64,000 bases of DNA from Clostridia bacterium (GCA_017517815.1 JAFWYA010000073.1:14447-78446), one strand, 5' to 3'. Counted from the stretch's first letter, positions 8,928 to 18,149 are shown. Notes: generated from the sequence alone by a model not told the origin. Translations and numbers: made by a program.

Positions 8928-8958
8928 AGCCCTCTGCAACACTGGCAGAGGGCTTTTT
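8928..8958 (+). terminator. Rho-independent terminator
   Basis: A perfect 10-bp stem (8928-8937 with 8945-8954), a 7-base loop and TTTTT follow the 7809 gene and separate it from the convergent small gene at 8972. Confidence 0.85.
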
Positions 8959-8971
8959 GCATGTTAAGGTG

Positions 8972-9169
8972 TTATTTTCTTTGTTTCTTGATAGAACCAA
9001 ACAGCATTTGCAGTGAACTGTTTCTTGGATTGCCTGTCATACCATTTTCAAGCGCAGATAAAACTCGTTTCGTATTCTGTTCGCGCCATACCAGCATGGA
9101 TAACTCTTGATCAACGTAGTATTTGAATTCATGAATGATAGCAGTATCTTTTTCTCTTGCGGATCTCAT
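8972..9169 (-). CDS. Small XRE-like helix-turn-helix protein
   Basis: The 65-residue product is preceded by a near-perfect ribosome binding site (GAAAGGAGGGAG) on the minus strand. Its middle reads VLSALENGMTGNPRNSSLQ, which fits the recognition-helix and following turn of XRE/Cro-type DNA-binding domains, although the N-terminal helix is divergent. It diverges from the third ECF sigma gene, and both leaders carry the same octamer CGTCTAAT about 10 bases before their ribosome binding sites, suggesting co-regulation. Function beyond probable DNA binding is unknown. Confidence 0.6.
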   Translation of the reverse strand: MRSAREKDTAIIHEFKYYVDQELSMLVWREQNTKRVLSALENGMTGNPRNSSLQMLFGSIKKQRK

Positions 9170-9189
9170 AAACTCCCTCCTTTCAAAAG

Positions 9190-9197
9190 ATTAGACG
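9190..9197 (-). promoter_or_regulatory. ECF-type -10 candidate (CGTCTAAT) for the 8972 gene
   Basis: On the minus strand CGTCTAAT lies about 10 bases before the ribosome binding site. CGTC is a known -10 core for several ECF sigma factors. The identical octamer occurs at 9333-9340 for the divergent sigma gene. The -35 part cannot be fixed by eye. Confidence 0.5.
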
Positions 9198-9332
9198 TGA
9201 TTTTCACAAAAAACGGTCCACTTTTCCTGTGCTGGCATCCCATATCCTGTCCATTTTCTCGTTCAAATGCTATACTTACCGTGATACTTAAACTCAGTCG
9301 AAAATTAAACGAATGGGTTTTGGAAAAAGCCT

Positions 9333-9340
9333 CGTCTAAT
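9333..9340 (+). promoter_or_regulatory. ECF-type -10 candidate (CGTCTAAT) for sigma gene 3
   Basis: CGTCTAAT lies just before AGTGAAGGAGG. CGTC(T) occurs at a similar distance before the ribosome binding site at 19795, 22774, 41201 and (minus) 63427, in each case in front of an ECF sigma gene, as expected of autoregulated promoters. Confidence 0.55.
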
Positions 9341-9359
9341 AAGTGAAGGAGGTGATAAG

Positions 9360-9887
9360 GTGAGCATTTTCCATCGCGAAACCCCTGACGCCCAACGGGA
9401 GCAGGAACTAATTCAGCTAATGGACCAGCACAAGACTCAGTTGATGCGAATGGCATACATGTACTTGGGTGATTTGGCATTAGCAGAAGAAGCGGTGCAA
9501 GATACGTTCTTGAAAGCCTATGCTCATCTGGATCGCTTCCGTGGTGAGTCCAGCAAGGGAACATGGCTAACAAAGATCGCAATCAACACCTGTAAGGACA
9601 TGCGTCGCACTTCATGGTTCAGAAATCGGAAAAACACAGTCACATTAGATTGTGTACCTGACTGCGGCGAAGAAGATACCTATACAGATGATACGGTATT
9701 GAAAGCTGTTATGGCCTTGTCGGACAAAGATAAGCAAGTGATCCTGCTGCGGTTTTACCAGAACATGACGGTACCGGAAGTTGCTCATGTTCTGTCGATT
9801 TCCGTGTCTGGCGCAACTTCCAGATTGAACCGTGCCAAAGATCATTTGCGAAGCATGCTGAAAGGATGGTATTTCGATGAAGAATGA
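9360..9887 (+). CDS. ECF RNA polymerase sigma factor (3)
   Basis: The GTG start at 9360 lies about 6 bases after GAAGGAGGTG. The 175-residue product has sigma region 2 (about 22-90, with MAYMYLGDLALAEEAVQDTF and TWLTKIAINTCKDMRR) and region 4 (about 120-170, PEVAHVLSISVSGATSRLNR). It belongs to the same subgroup as the sigma factors at 19825, 22805, 41231 and 63401, sharing the INTC-[KR]-D motif and WFR after region 2. Its 3' end overlaps the next gene by 11 bases. Confidence 0.92.
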   Translation: MSIFHRETPDAQREQELIQLMDQHKTQLMRMAYMYLGDLALAEEAVQDTFLKAYAHLDRFRGESSKGTWLTKIAINTCKDMRRTSWFRNRKNTVTLDCVPDCGEEDTYTDDTVLKAVMALSDKDKQVILLRFYQNMTVPEVAHVLSISVSGATSRLNRAKDHLRSMLKGWYFDEE

Positions 9888-11667
9888 CCTTCGCACCAAA
9901 CTGAATACCGCCCTGCAGGATGTAGACTGGAAGGGTGAGGATCAAGTGCTGCAGATGATCAGGCAGCAGCACAAACCGGTTCGCCGTGTTCTTCCCTCGC
10001 GGTCGCTGATCTTTGCCATCATTCTGCTCATGATGATGGCCACGACTGCAATAGCACTAACGCTGCATTTTTCCGGCTTCTTTGATGCAAAGCTCCAGGC
10101 CAAACGGACGGTTCAGCGTGAATACGCCCTTACTGATGAGATGATTGATCTCTTTACCTATGAAGCTGTTAATGGCGATGATCGTGTCGTTGCTACCTTT
10201 ACCATGAAGATGGTACACAGTGATCGGATGGGCGTCTATTCCGTCTCCCGTACAGCTGACGGCAAACTGGATGCATCCTGGAGCCACGATAATGCAGATG
10301 CGGAACTGCTTGCTTCTGGTTCCTTGGCGTCACCTGCATGGGGCGTCAAGCAGTTGGAACGTATTCTTCCAATGTATCGCCAGCAGGCGTTCAACTGGGA
10401 TGATGTGCTGGATTATTCGGCGCTTTCTCTTGAGGAACGCGCCGTAATGGATGCACCCATGCTTGAGGTTCAGGAAGTTGGCTCGCTTATCAATATTGCT
10501 CCCGGCAAGGCTGACCTGTCGATTGATACAGCCGGGCAGATTGCTCGTAAAGCAATTGTTGAAAAATACGGAGTCGCAGAAGATGCGCTTCCAGCCATTC
10601 CTACTAACATCAGTTTCTACCTGTATGGCGGTACATCCCGCAGGGAATATCGCTTTGATTTGGATAGTTATGTTGTCTATGTGGCATCTCCCAGCGGAAA
10701 GGTAACATACTGCCGCTGGATGGTGTTAGCAGAAGACCATACGCTCCCGGACGGAGACTTGAGCAACTACCCTGTCGCAGCGGAAGAATACATGGTCTCC
10801 GGTGCATTTGATCTGCTTACTCCCGAAGAAAAAGCCTCCGTGGCCCAGCGTTTCAAGGATGCAGGTCTCGCTGGACTTCTTCCGAGGAACGACTTCATTT
10901 CGCCCTCTGTGAATGATATGCGGGAAGCAAGCGCGCGACGGCTGGCAGAGGCAACGCTTGAGGCAACCTACAACCTGCCTGATGGCTGGGAAAGCCTGTT
11001 CACGGTTAGGACCTCACTGGTGAATCAATCCAATCGCCATGAATGGATTATCGAATATCTTCCGAATGAGCAAAAGAACTGGCATTGGCGTGAGTTTGAT
11101 AGACTGGGCATCTATACAGTTACCATTGATGCAGGCAGCGGAAACGTGATTTCTCATGCATGGTCATTTGATCATGTAGAATTGAGGGAATACTCAGAAC
11201 ACGACTTCGCCAATGCACCGGCTTACAGCGGAGATATACTTCCCTGGGTACTGGCATTGCTGAACGACTTGCAGGAAATCTTGGATAAGTACCCGGAACA
11301 TACTAACTTGTCCGAAATGAGCCTTGAGGACAGAGGAGCATATGATGTTCGTATGCGCGCGGCAGGCTATCCCGCCCAGCAGTATAATTCTTTGATTCCC
11401 CAATCCTCTGATATTCCACAGGAAGAGGCAGCAGTTATTGCTCTGGATGCTCTGAACACCGTATATGATCTGAGCAACATGTCTCTGGTCAGAGGCCAGC
11501 CCTCTCAAGAGAGCCTGATCATGGTACAGCTCAAAGATGGAAGCTGGATACGAGCGTGGATCATTGTGTACACAAATAATGTTGACATTTTCACTGTCCA
11601 AGTGAACGCTGAAACCGGTATGGTCGAAAACATCTGGCATGACAGCCCAGCGTTTAGCAACGGCTGA
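9877..11667 (+). CDS. Large membrane anti-sigma/sensor-like protein with PepSY-like repeats
   Basis: The 596-residue product has about 42 cytoplasmic residues, one membrane helix (about 43-63) and an extracytoplasmic region of more than 500 residues. That region contains PepSY-like stretches: a helix such as AGQIARKAIVEKYGV near 220, and strand pairs ending in TVTIDAGSGNVIS and FTVQVNAETGMVEN. PepSY domains are linked to peptidase inhibition or peptide binding outside the cell. The gene overlaps the sigma gene and is the presumed regulator of it. A similar layout is seen in the 61490 protein. The bound signal is unknown. Confidence 0.72.
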   Translation: MKNDLRTKLNTALQDVDWKGEDQVLQMIRQQHKPVRRVLPSRSLIFAIILLMMMATTAIALTLHFSGFFDAKLQAKRTVQREYALTDEMIDLFTYEAVNGDDRVVATFTMKMVHSDRMGVYSVSRTADGKLDASWSHDNADAELLASGSLASPAWGVKQLERILPMYRQQAFNWDDVLDYSALSLEERAVMDAPMLEVQEVGSLINIAPGKADLSIDTAGQIARKAIVEKYGVAEDALPAIPTNISFYLYGGTSRREYRFDLDSYVVYVASPSGKVTYCRWMVLAEDHTLPDGDLSNYPVAAEEYMVSGAFDLLTPEEKASVAQRFKDAGLAGLLPRNDFISPSVNDMREASARRLAEATLEATYNLPDGWESLFTVRTSLVNQSNRHEWIIEYLPNEQKNWHWREFDRLGIYTVTIDAGSGNVISHAWSFDHVELREYSEHDFANAPAYSGDILPWVLALLNDLQEILDKYPEHTNLSEMSLEDRGAYDVRMRAAGYPAQQYNSLIPQSSDIPQEEAAVIALDALNTVYDLSNMSLVRGQPSQESLIMVQLKDGSWIRAWIIVYTNNVDIFTVQVNAETGMVENIWHDSPAFSNG

Positions 11668-11704
11668 TCAAATAGCACAATAGCATAATTAGGAGGAGAA
11701 AATC

Positions 11705-13765
11705 ATGAAAAAACTCATGGCTGTGTTTGCTGTACTCATTTTGCTGCTATGTTCCACCGCATTGGCTGCTGGCCCCGTCAATCAGTTCAAAGATACGTGG
11801 ACTACTTGCCAAACGCTTGATGCTTCTGCAGCGTGGGTATTAGACCAAGAGGGGCAGCTTTTCCGGTGGGACTATACCGAAAATGGCCCTGTTCTCATTT
11901 GTTCTTTGCCCATTACGAATAGCGCAATGTTCATGGATTATGAGAAAACTTATCCCTACCTTCCTGAGGCAAACAAGGCACAGATCAATGAAACCGTCAA
12001 TCTGATTGCAGCAGACGGTGAAACACTCTATGGCATCAACAAGTACTCTGGAAAGATCGGCGTCATCACCGAAAATGGTGTCCAGTGGCAAACCACATTG
12101 GATACTGACTGCCTGCTGAATGATGAAGGCTGGGAACGTATGGTGAATGATTCCGTCGTAATGAATCACAAACTCTACCTACTGCTGGACTACTTTGAAG
12201 AAAACCCCAATGCGTCGAGAAACAGTCGTATTCTTGAAATTGATCTGAAAACCGGTACTTGCTGCTTGTCTGAGGCGGTGGAAGCCTACCACATTGCCCA
12301 TTATAACGGACAACTGCTCCTCTTGTGTGAAAGCATGGACGGTAGCTATCTGATGCAGTTTGACCCTGCAACCGGCTCATTTGAAAGGCTGAACATTCCC
12401 GCGATTGCCGGTGAAGCTCTTGCCTACGACGAAAAGACTAACAGCATCTACATCGGTAACACTACTGGCATTTACTGTTCTGCAAACGGCAGTGAATTCT
12501 CTCTGATTAATAACAATCCTTCTCAATTTATCTTCGGCTCTGGTACTGTGACGAACGATGGCCGATATGTGTTTGTAGGCGAGGGTATCTGGGTAGTTGA
12601 TCCCTCTGAATCCTCCAATGCTTCTCGGATGACAATCCGACTGCAGAGCGAAGACCCTCAATTGCGATCTGTGTTTATCCAGGCATATCCTGATGTGCTT
12701 CTGGATTGGAGAACTGACTTTGAGATGACCTCGGCAGATGTCGCAGATGCCATCAGAACCGGCGATACCGAAACCGCCGTATTCAGTGTCAGCGTGGACA
12801 GTAACTTTGGAAACCTGGTTGCAAAAGGTTTTGTCGCGCCTATCACAAATTCGGAGATCATTAGCAGCGTCAATCGGATGTATCCCTCTCTTGCTGCTCC
12901 TTTAATGAATGCTTCTGGTGAAGTAATTGCCTATCCCTGGGACTTTGGAACCTATACCTGGGAGGTCAACCAGAACCTGTGGAACAAGTACTTCCCTGAT
13001 GCAGCGTTGCCTACCACCTGGAAAGACTTGTTTGTTTTGATGCAGGCATTTGAACAGGTTGACAACTCCGAGGGTGATCTGTTCCTGATGTCATGGGATT
13101 ATGAATTCATGCTGGAAAGCGTTCTGAACTCCTACATTCTGCGCCAGAACATGCGAGGCGAAGAAGTGGACTTCACCGATCCTGTCCTGCTTGATACGCT
13201 GGTTGAACTGAACAAGGTTCGTGAATTGCTGCGAAATCGCGGAGTCGAATACTACGCCGAACATGAAATTTTCTGGGAGTCCGAGACTGTTGGTGACCAT
13301 TCTCTTTTCCATTATGGACAAGGAAGTGCCACCAGATCAATCTATCTTTGGACTGAAAACGCACTGCCCGCCTTTGTGTTTACTCAAGATGATACGCCTG
13401 TATATGCCGGCTCTATGAGAGTCCTGATTGTTAATCCCAACTATGAGAATAAGGAACTGGCAGAAGCGTTTATTGCGCAGCTGACGAAGCCGGAATACAG
13501 CATCACCGCGCACTACATCTTCCATACTGACGCAACGGAGCCATATCAGCAGAACCATTACAATTTTACCGGCGATACGATTGCCAAGTGGCAGACTGCT
13601 GTGTCCGCAATTCGTCTCTCCACAGATGATCCTCTGCAGTCTGATGCTTTCAAAGTACAGGTTAGGACACTTATTGAGCGTTACGCTGCTGGTCAGCTAA
13701 CTGATCAAATCTTCCTAATCAAAATGAATGAAACAGCCAGTATGGTAGAGAGCGAATTCAAGTAA
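11705..13765 (+). CDS. Secreted fusion: propeller-like N-domain plus solute-binding-like C-domain
   Basis: The start follows AGGAGGAG. The 686-residue product has a signal peptide (1-22) without a lipobox. Residues about 30-310 are beta-rich with repeated patterns such as GETLYGIN, NHKLYLLLDY, NGQLLLLCES, TNSIYIGNTTGIY and DGRYVFVGEGIW, spaced like blades of a beta-propeller. Residues about 315-686 resemble a family 1 solute-binding protein and align by eye with the 5833 protein (YPSL...NASGEVIAYP; NLWNKYFPDAALPTTWKDL). It follows the 9877 gene by 37 bases, so it could belong to that ECF operon, and ends in a terminator before the permease genes. Confidence 0.7.
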   Translation: MKKLMAVFAVLILLLCSTALAAGPVNQFKDTWTTCQTLDASAAWVLDQEGQLFRWDYTENGPVLICSLPITNSAMFMDYEKTYPYLPEANKAQINETVNLIAADGETLYGINKYSGKIGVITENGVQWQTTLDTDCLLNDEGWERMVNDSVVMNHKLYLLLDYFEENPNASRNSRILEIDLKTGTCCLSEAVEAYHIAHYNGQLLLLCESMDGSYLMQFDPATGSFERLNIPAIAGEALAYDEKTNSIYIGNTTGIYCSANGSEFSLINNNPSQFIFGSGTVTNDGRYVFVGEGIWVVDPSESSNASRMTIRLQSEDPQLRSVFIQAYPDVLLDWRTDFEMTSADVADAIRTGDTETAVFSVSVDSNFGNLVAKGFVAPITNSEIISSVNRMYPSLAAPLMNASGEVIAYPWDFGTYTWEVNQNLWNKYFPDAALPTTWKDLFVLMQAFEQVDNSEGDLFLMSWDYEFMLESVLNSYILRQNMRGEEVDFTDPVLLDTLVELNKVRELLRNRGVEYYAEHEIFWESETVGDHSLFHYGQGSATRSIYLWTENALPAFVFTQDDTPVYAGSMRVLIVNPNYENKELAEAFIAQLTKPEYSITAHYIFHTDATEPYQQNHYNFTGDTIAKWQTAVSAIRLSTDDPLQSDAFKVQVRTLIERYAAGQLTDQIFLIKMNETASMVESEFK

Positions 13766-13774
13766 TGCATGGAA

Positions 13775-13812
13775 AGGCGGGCTGTTACTTTTCACAGCCC
13801 GCCTGCTTTTTT
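13775..13812 (+). terminator. Rho-independent terminator
   Basis: A perfect 11-bp GC-rich stem (13775-13785 with 13794-13804) and an 8-base loop are followed by TTTTTT at 13807-13812. Confidence 0.88.
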
Positions 13813-13862
13813 GCCAATCTCCACAGAAACTATTTGATGATTGTGCTTCTTGCATTGTCTAT

Positions 13863-13957
13863 ATAGTGAAACCAATTCATCAACGTTCTTTGAAATTCTC
13901 AATTCTGCAGCCAGAGAATCGGAGATGAATTGGTCGACTTACATAGTGAACCCGATT
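13863..13957. promoter_or_regulatory. Leader with widely spaced inverted repeat and direct repeat
   Basis: ACCAATTCATC (13871-13881) and its exact complement GATGAATTGGT (13924-13934) are separated by 42 bases. The sequence ATAGTGAA followed by CC and ATTC occurs twice, at about 13864 and 13943. This lies just before the permease operon and may be an operator or a long-range RNA fold; the regulator is unknown. Confidence 0.4.
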
Positions 13958-13980
13958 CCAACTACCGCAAGGAGACTACT

Positions 13981-14826
13981 ATGTTTCGGAAAAACACCTC
14001 CCTATTGTTGTTTCTGATGCCTGGTTTGCTCCTGCTGCTGATCTTCTATGTGATTCCATTTTTCAGCGGCATCAGCTACAGCGTAACAGACGGCAGCAAG
14101 GCAAATGCCTTTGTGGGGCTGAAGAATTATGAAACTCTCTGGCAAAACAAGATGTTTCTTCTTGGTTTGAAGAACACCTTAGTGCTTTCGGTCATCAGCG
14201 CACCTTTGCTCTGGGTGATGTCATTTCTGCTTGCACTGATGCTGCTGTCCATCCAGCCCAAGGGAACCTTCTTCCGCTCGGCATCGTTGTTGCCTTACCT
14301 GGCACCGTCGTCTGCCATCCTGCTGGTCTGGCTGATTCTCTTTGATTATGGCGGGCCGCTGAATCGATTGTTGGATGCCTTTGGGATAGAACGTGTGATG
14401 TGGGTGGAAAGCTCCGCGTTACGCGCTCCCATCATTCTCATGTTCATTTGGAAAAACCTCGGCTTCTGTATGGTGATCTTTCTGGCTGCATTGCAGACTG
14501 TGCCACCGGCTCTATATGAGTATGCAACGCTGGAAGGCGGCGGATTCTTTACCAAAGCCTTCAAGGTTGCTCTGCCTCACATCCTGCCCACCGCCTTCCT
14601 GGTGTTTGTCCTGGCCTGGATCAATGCTTTCAAGATCTTCAAGGAGGTATATGTTATTGCAGGATCGTATCCAGATGCTTCTGTTTATACCCTGCAACAC
14701 TATATGAACAATATGTTCTCGCGGCTTGATTACCAGATGGTTACTGCAGCTGCCTATTCTTTTGCCGTGATTGTGCTCGCCCTGTTTGCTGTGTTGTTCA
14801 TCCTGCAGCGTCGGGCGTCCCAGTAA
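13981..14826 (+). CDS. ABC transporter permease, MalF/UgpA type
   Basis: The start at 13981 is set by AAGGAG 8 bases upstream. The 281-residue product has six likely membrane helices and the cytoplasmic EAA-type loop YEYATLEGGGFFTKAFKVAL (about 180-200), the ATPase contact of carbohydrate-type importers. It is followed after 9 bases by a second permease. No ATPase gene is found in the operon or elsewhere in the window; a shared MsmX-like ATPase, common in Firmicutes, would have to energise it. The binding protein would be the 11705 or 5833 product. Confidence 0.88.
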   Translation: MFRKNTSLLLFLMPGLLLLLIFYVIPFFSGISYSVTDGSKANAFVGLKNYETLWQNKMFLLGLKNTLVLSVISAPLLWVMSFLLALMLLSIQPKGTFFRSASLLPYLAPSSAILLVWLILFDYGGPLNRLLDAFGIERVMWVESSALRAPIILMFIWKNLGFCMVIFLAALQTVPPALYEYATLEGGGFFTKAFKVALPHILPTAFLVFVLAWINAFKIFKEVYVIAGSYPDASVYTLQHYMNNMFSRLDYQMVTAAAYSFAVIVLALFAVLFILQRRASQ

Positions 14827-14835
14827 GGAGCGCTT

Positions 14836-15681
14836 ATGAAGAAAAGACATTGGTTCCTGCGCACACTGCTGGGCTTGCTGGCAATCCTTCTTCTGCTCCC
14901 ACTGGTGTTGACGCTCATATATTCCTTTTCGTCTCCTAACGAAATCAAGAGCTTTATGGATACTCGCAATCAATATGGTCAGGTTCTTATGGAGATCAAA
15001 TTGTTTCCCAAGATGTTCTCCCTTGAGCAATACTGGCACGTTCTCATTCAAGATACGACTATTCTCCGTTACTACTTTAACTCCATTGCATATACAGTCG
15101 CTATCCTCCTTGGACAGGCGGTTGTTGTCCCCATGCTCTCCTATGCACTTTCCCGTTTCCATTTCCCAGGGCGCGATGTGATCGCATTCTCGGTTATCGT
15201 TCTGTTACTACTTCCTTTTCAGGTCACAATGGTTCCCACAGTGCTTACGCTGCGCAGCATAGGACTGATGGATAGCATGTGGGCAATCATCCTTCCTTCA
15301 CTTGCATCACCCTTCTACATTTTTCTGCTGCGTCAAAGCATGATTGGTATTCCCAATGAATTGTTTGAGGCTGCGCAGATTGATGGTGCCGGTCCTATAC
15401 GCTGCTACTTCCATATAGCGCTGCCGGTTTCAAAGGCGATTATCGGTGCTGCTGTCGCGCTGTCCTTTGCGGATTGTTGGAACATGGTGGAACAGCCTTT
15501 GGTATTCCTTCCGAATCGAAGCGATTTGTACCCCTTGTCCGTGGCCTTTAACCAGCTGTCTCAAAAGAGTACGGGCATTGAGTTTGCTGGCGCGACACTG
15601 TATCTCTTACCGGCACTGCTGATTTACCTGTTCTTCCAAAAAGATATTATGACCGGCATCCAGTTGTCGGAAATGAAGTGA
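14836..15681 (+). CDS. ABC transporter permease, MalG/UgpE type
   Basis: The 281-residue product starts after AAGGAGCGCTT. It has six predicted membrane segments and a clear EAA loop, FEAAQIDGAGPIRCYFHIAL (about 178-197), of the sugar-type importer inner-membrane partner. It pairs with the preceding MalF-like gene to make a heterodimeric channel. Ten bases downstream the operon continues into a MacA-like adaptor, an unusual junction between an importer and an exporter-type module. Confidence 0.88.
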   Translation: MKKRHWFLRTLLGLLAILLLLPLVLTLIYSFSSPNEIKSFMDTRNQYGQVLMEIKLFPKMFSLEQYWHVLIQDTTILRYYFNSIAYTVAILLGQAVVVPMLSYALSRFHFPGRDVIAFSVIVLLLLPFQVTMVPTVLTLRSIGLMDSMWAIILPSLASPFYIFLLRQSMIGIPNELFEAAQIDGAGPIRCYFHIALPVSKAIIGAAVALSFADCWNMVEQPLVFLPNRSDLYPLSVAFNQLSQKSTGIEFAGATLYLLPALLIYLFFQKDIMTGIQLSEMK

Positions 15682-15691
15682 GGTTTAGACG

Positions 15692-17026
15692 ATGAGAAAG
15701 AAAGCACTAAAGGGGTTTGCAGCATTGATTGTGCTGCTGGTCGTTTGCTTCTTCTTTTCCGGCACGATCAAAACCCTAACCACACCCAAGGTGATGACTA
15801 CTTATCCCAAGCAAGGACGCCTGAAGGAAAACATACCGCTGACCGGCTTCTTGACGTTTTCCGACACCACAAGTGTGACTTATGCTGATGTACCGGAAGG
15901 TGTTTCGCTCACAGTTACAGAGGTACATGTTGCTCCGGGTATGTATGTCCAGGCAGGAGATGTTCTCTTTGAAACCCGTCTTGCCAATGCAGATTCGCTG
16001 ATCGCAACACAGGAGCAGAACTACTCTACCGCTCAGACAGATCTTCTTGCCTTGGAAAAGGAGAACAACACGCTTCGGATGCATCGCAATGATGAAAACT
16101 GGTTTTCAGCCTATGATGCGCTGGTTGCTGCGTATGATACGCGGCACTCCGCGCAGATCACACTGGAGGTTGAAGCCAAGCTGCAAGGTGTTGAATTGAT
16201 TGATGGACGCCTGCCAGAAGGTATTATGGATGACACACTCCTTCTGGCACAGGAGGCTGTAGATACGGCTCAACGCGATGTAGATGTTGCACTAACAAGC
16301 ATGGAGCGGGCTGACCGCGTTGGTGTCGCTGATGCAGCATACAACTATGTCATGAAACGACGCACTCTGGAATCGCAAATGAGTGTGGCCACCCAGCAAA
16401 TAATCGCTCTAAAAGCGCTTGAAAAGGACTGTCAGCAGATTTGTGCTCCAAATAGCGGCTATATCATCAATGTGAATGTGACTGCCGGACAATCCTGGGA
16501 TGGCATGTCGGCGGCATTGACCATGAGCGCCGCTGATGCAACACTTTTGCTCCGCGCTGACGCATCGCAAACCTCCCGCCCTGTGGATGAGGGTGCATCC
16601 GTCACGATCGTCGGGCGTTACGGGAAAGAGGTCAAAACAACGGTTTCATCTGTCGGCTATAACTCTGAAGGCGTTCTGTACGCAGATGCAATCCTGCAGC
16701 AAAGCGATATTTCTGTACTGGATACCCCGGCCAACCTGATGAAGAAGGGTATCACTCTGCAGATCAATTACACCGCTGCCAATGTCACATACATGCTTCC
16801 TGCCGGTGCGGTTCGCGGCAGTGGCAATAACAGATTCGTATACACGCTGACAAGCAAGGAAAACAGTTTCGGCCAGACCGTTCTGATCGTTGAAGAACAG
16901 AAGGTTACTGTGCTTGAAGAATCCAACGATACGGTAGCATTGACGGGACTTCCTGGCGACAAAATGATCGCATATATGGAAGATCGGGCAATCAGCCCTG
17001 GTTCGGAAGTGATGATCTATGAATGA
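15692..17026 (+). CDS. MacA/HlyD-like periplasmic adaptor (membrane fusion) protein
   Basis: The 444-residue product has an N-terminal membrane anchor (about 7-26), a lipoyl/barrel-sandwich half near 60-110 (VTEVHVAPGMYVQAGDVLFE), a helical hairpin (about 110-235) and the second lipoyl half (CAPNSGYIINVNVTAGQSW, about 250-270), then beta-barrel domains. This is the order found in MacA/HlyD adaptors that partner MacB-like ABC exporters in Gram-positive bacteria. It overlaps the next gene, a MacB/FtsX-like permease, by 8 bases. Confidence 0.85.
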   Translation: MRKKALKGFAALIVLLVVCFFFSGTIKTLTTPKVMTTYPKQGRLKENIPLTGFLTFSDTTSVTYADVPEGVSLTVTEVHVAPGMYVQAGDVLFETRLANADSLIATQEQNYSTAQTDLLALEKENNTLRMHRNDENWFSAYDALVAAYDTRHSAQITLEVEAKLQGVELIDGRLPEGIMDDTLLLAQEAVDTAQRDVDVALTSMERADRVGVADAAYNYVMKRRTLESQMSVATQQIIALKALEKDCQQICAPNSGYIINVNVTAGQSWDGMSAALTMSAADATLLLRADASQTSRPVDEGASVTIVGRYGKEVKTTVSSVGYNSEGVLYADAILQQSDISVLDTPANLMKKGITLQINYTAANVTYMLPAGAVRGSGNNRFVYTLTSKENSFGQTVLIVEEQKVTVLEESNDTVALTGLPGDKMIAYMEDRAISPGSEVMIYE

Positions 17027-18149
17027 AAGCAAGTGTAAAGTCAGTACTATCGGCATCATTCTGCTGATCATCGGTTGCTGCTTCATCGTTCCAGGTTGCT
17101 ATCTCTCATGGCAAACACAGGACGGCTTTCAGTACATCGTTCCTGCTGAAGACCTGGAAACGACCACTAAAGGGGCATCTGCTGCTATCGGCTCGCTGGG
17201 TGAAGTTGCTGTATCCACAACCATTGCAGCCAGAAAGCAAGGAAGCACATTGAACGGCGTCCGTCAGGATATGGGCATAACCCTATACGCTGTAAATGAT
17301 GACTATCCTGCCCTCTGTCACGAGACACTTAAGGCAGGCAGACTGATTAGCCCCGGTGATGTACAGGAAAAGCGCCAGGTCATCGTTGTCGATGAAAATA
17401 CAGCCTATGCTTTGTTCTCTGGCGGCGACGCCATCGGGAAAAGCATCACCATTGATCAAGCAGACTGGACAATTGTTGGTGTTGTCAGCAGAAAGGCACG
17501 ATATGGTGAATCGGCAGAAGGCGTCGCCTTTATCCCTCTATCAACAGCAGCAGAAAAGCATTTGAAGATGGATACTCTGGAAATCCGTGTGATCGGTGGT
17601 TCAGGGAACGGAAGCGAGGCTCTGCTGCAAACCACGCTCACCCAATGGCGGTCAGATGGCACATTCCTCTCGCTGGAACGTGAGAAATATGCTGCTACGA
17701 TGCCGCTACACTGGGCTGTTGTGATCGCCGGATTGCTACTGAGCGTACGCATGATCAAGTATGTCATTGAATATGCAGCCAAACAGCTTGGTCATTATCG
17801 TCAGCGGCTGCAAAGCAACTATGCCCTTGAGTTGTTCTGGTGGATCGCCGGCAGAATTCTGTTGTTACTGCTTCTGGCAACCATAGCAGCAGCCATCACG
17901 ATCATTACATTGAAACTCCTAACTGCACCTGCACTGGTATTCACAGATTGGATTCCTGAAAGACCTGTCAGCATTTCCTCTTACGCAAGCCGATTTTGGG
18001 CGATTCATAGAGAAAGTGCAAAAGCCATTCAGTATACTTCACGCGAGATGAGCACGATCATGCTTGCAGCGTGGCTGATCAGATGGGGCAGCATCGCAAC
18101 ACTCGGCGGCTGTTTCATCACAACGAAAAAATGGAGGAACACAAAATGA
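17019..18149 (+). CDS. MacB/FtsX-like ABC permease without its own ATPase domain
   Basis: The 376-residue product has a membrane helix near 10-30, an extracellular domain resembling the MacB periplasmic core (about 35-225; AGRLISPGDVQEKRQVIVVDE, GKSITIDQADWTIVGVV), and three further helices near 230-250, 275-300 and 345-365: the four-helix FtsX layout. Classical MacB carries a fused ATPase; Gram-positive relatives usually have a separate LolD-like ATPase gene beside the permease. None is present here. It overlaps the adaptor upstream and the secreted protein downstream (ATGA). Confidence 0.8.
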   Translation: MNESKCKVSTIGIILLIIGCCFIVPGCYLSWQTQDGFQYIVPAEDLETTTKGASAAIGSLGEVAVSTTIAARKQGSTLNGVRQDMGITLYAVNDDYPALCHETLKAGRLISPGDVQEKRQVIVVDENTAYALFSGGDAIGKSITIDQADWTIVGVVSRKARYGESAEGVAFIPLSTAAEKHLKMDTLEIRVIGGSGNGSEALLQTTLTQWRSDGTFLSLEREKYAATMPLHWAVVIAGLLLSVRMIKYVIEYAAKQLGHYRQRLQSNYALELFWWIAGRILLLLLLATIAAAITIITLKLLTAPALVFTDWIPERPVSISSYASRFWAIHRESAKAIQYTSREMSTIMLAAWLIRWGSIATLGGCFITTKKWRNTK

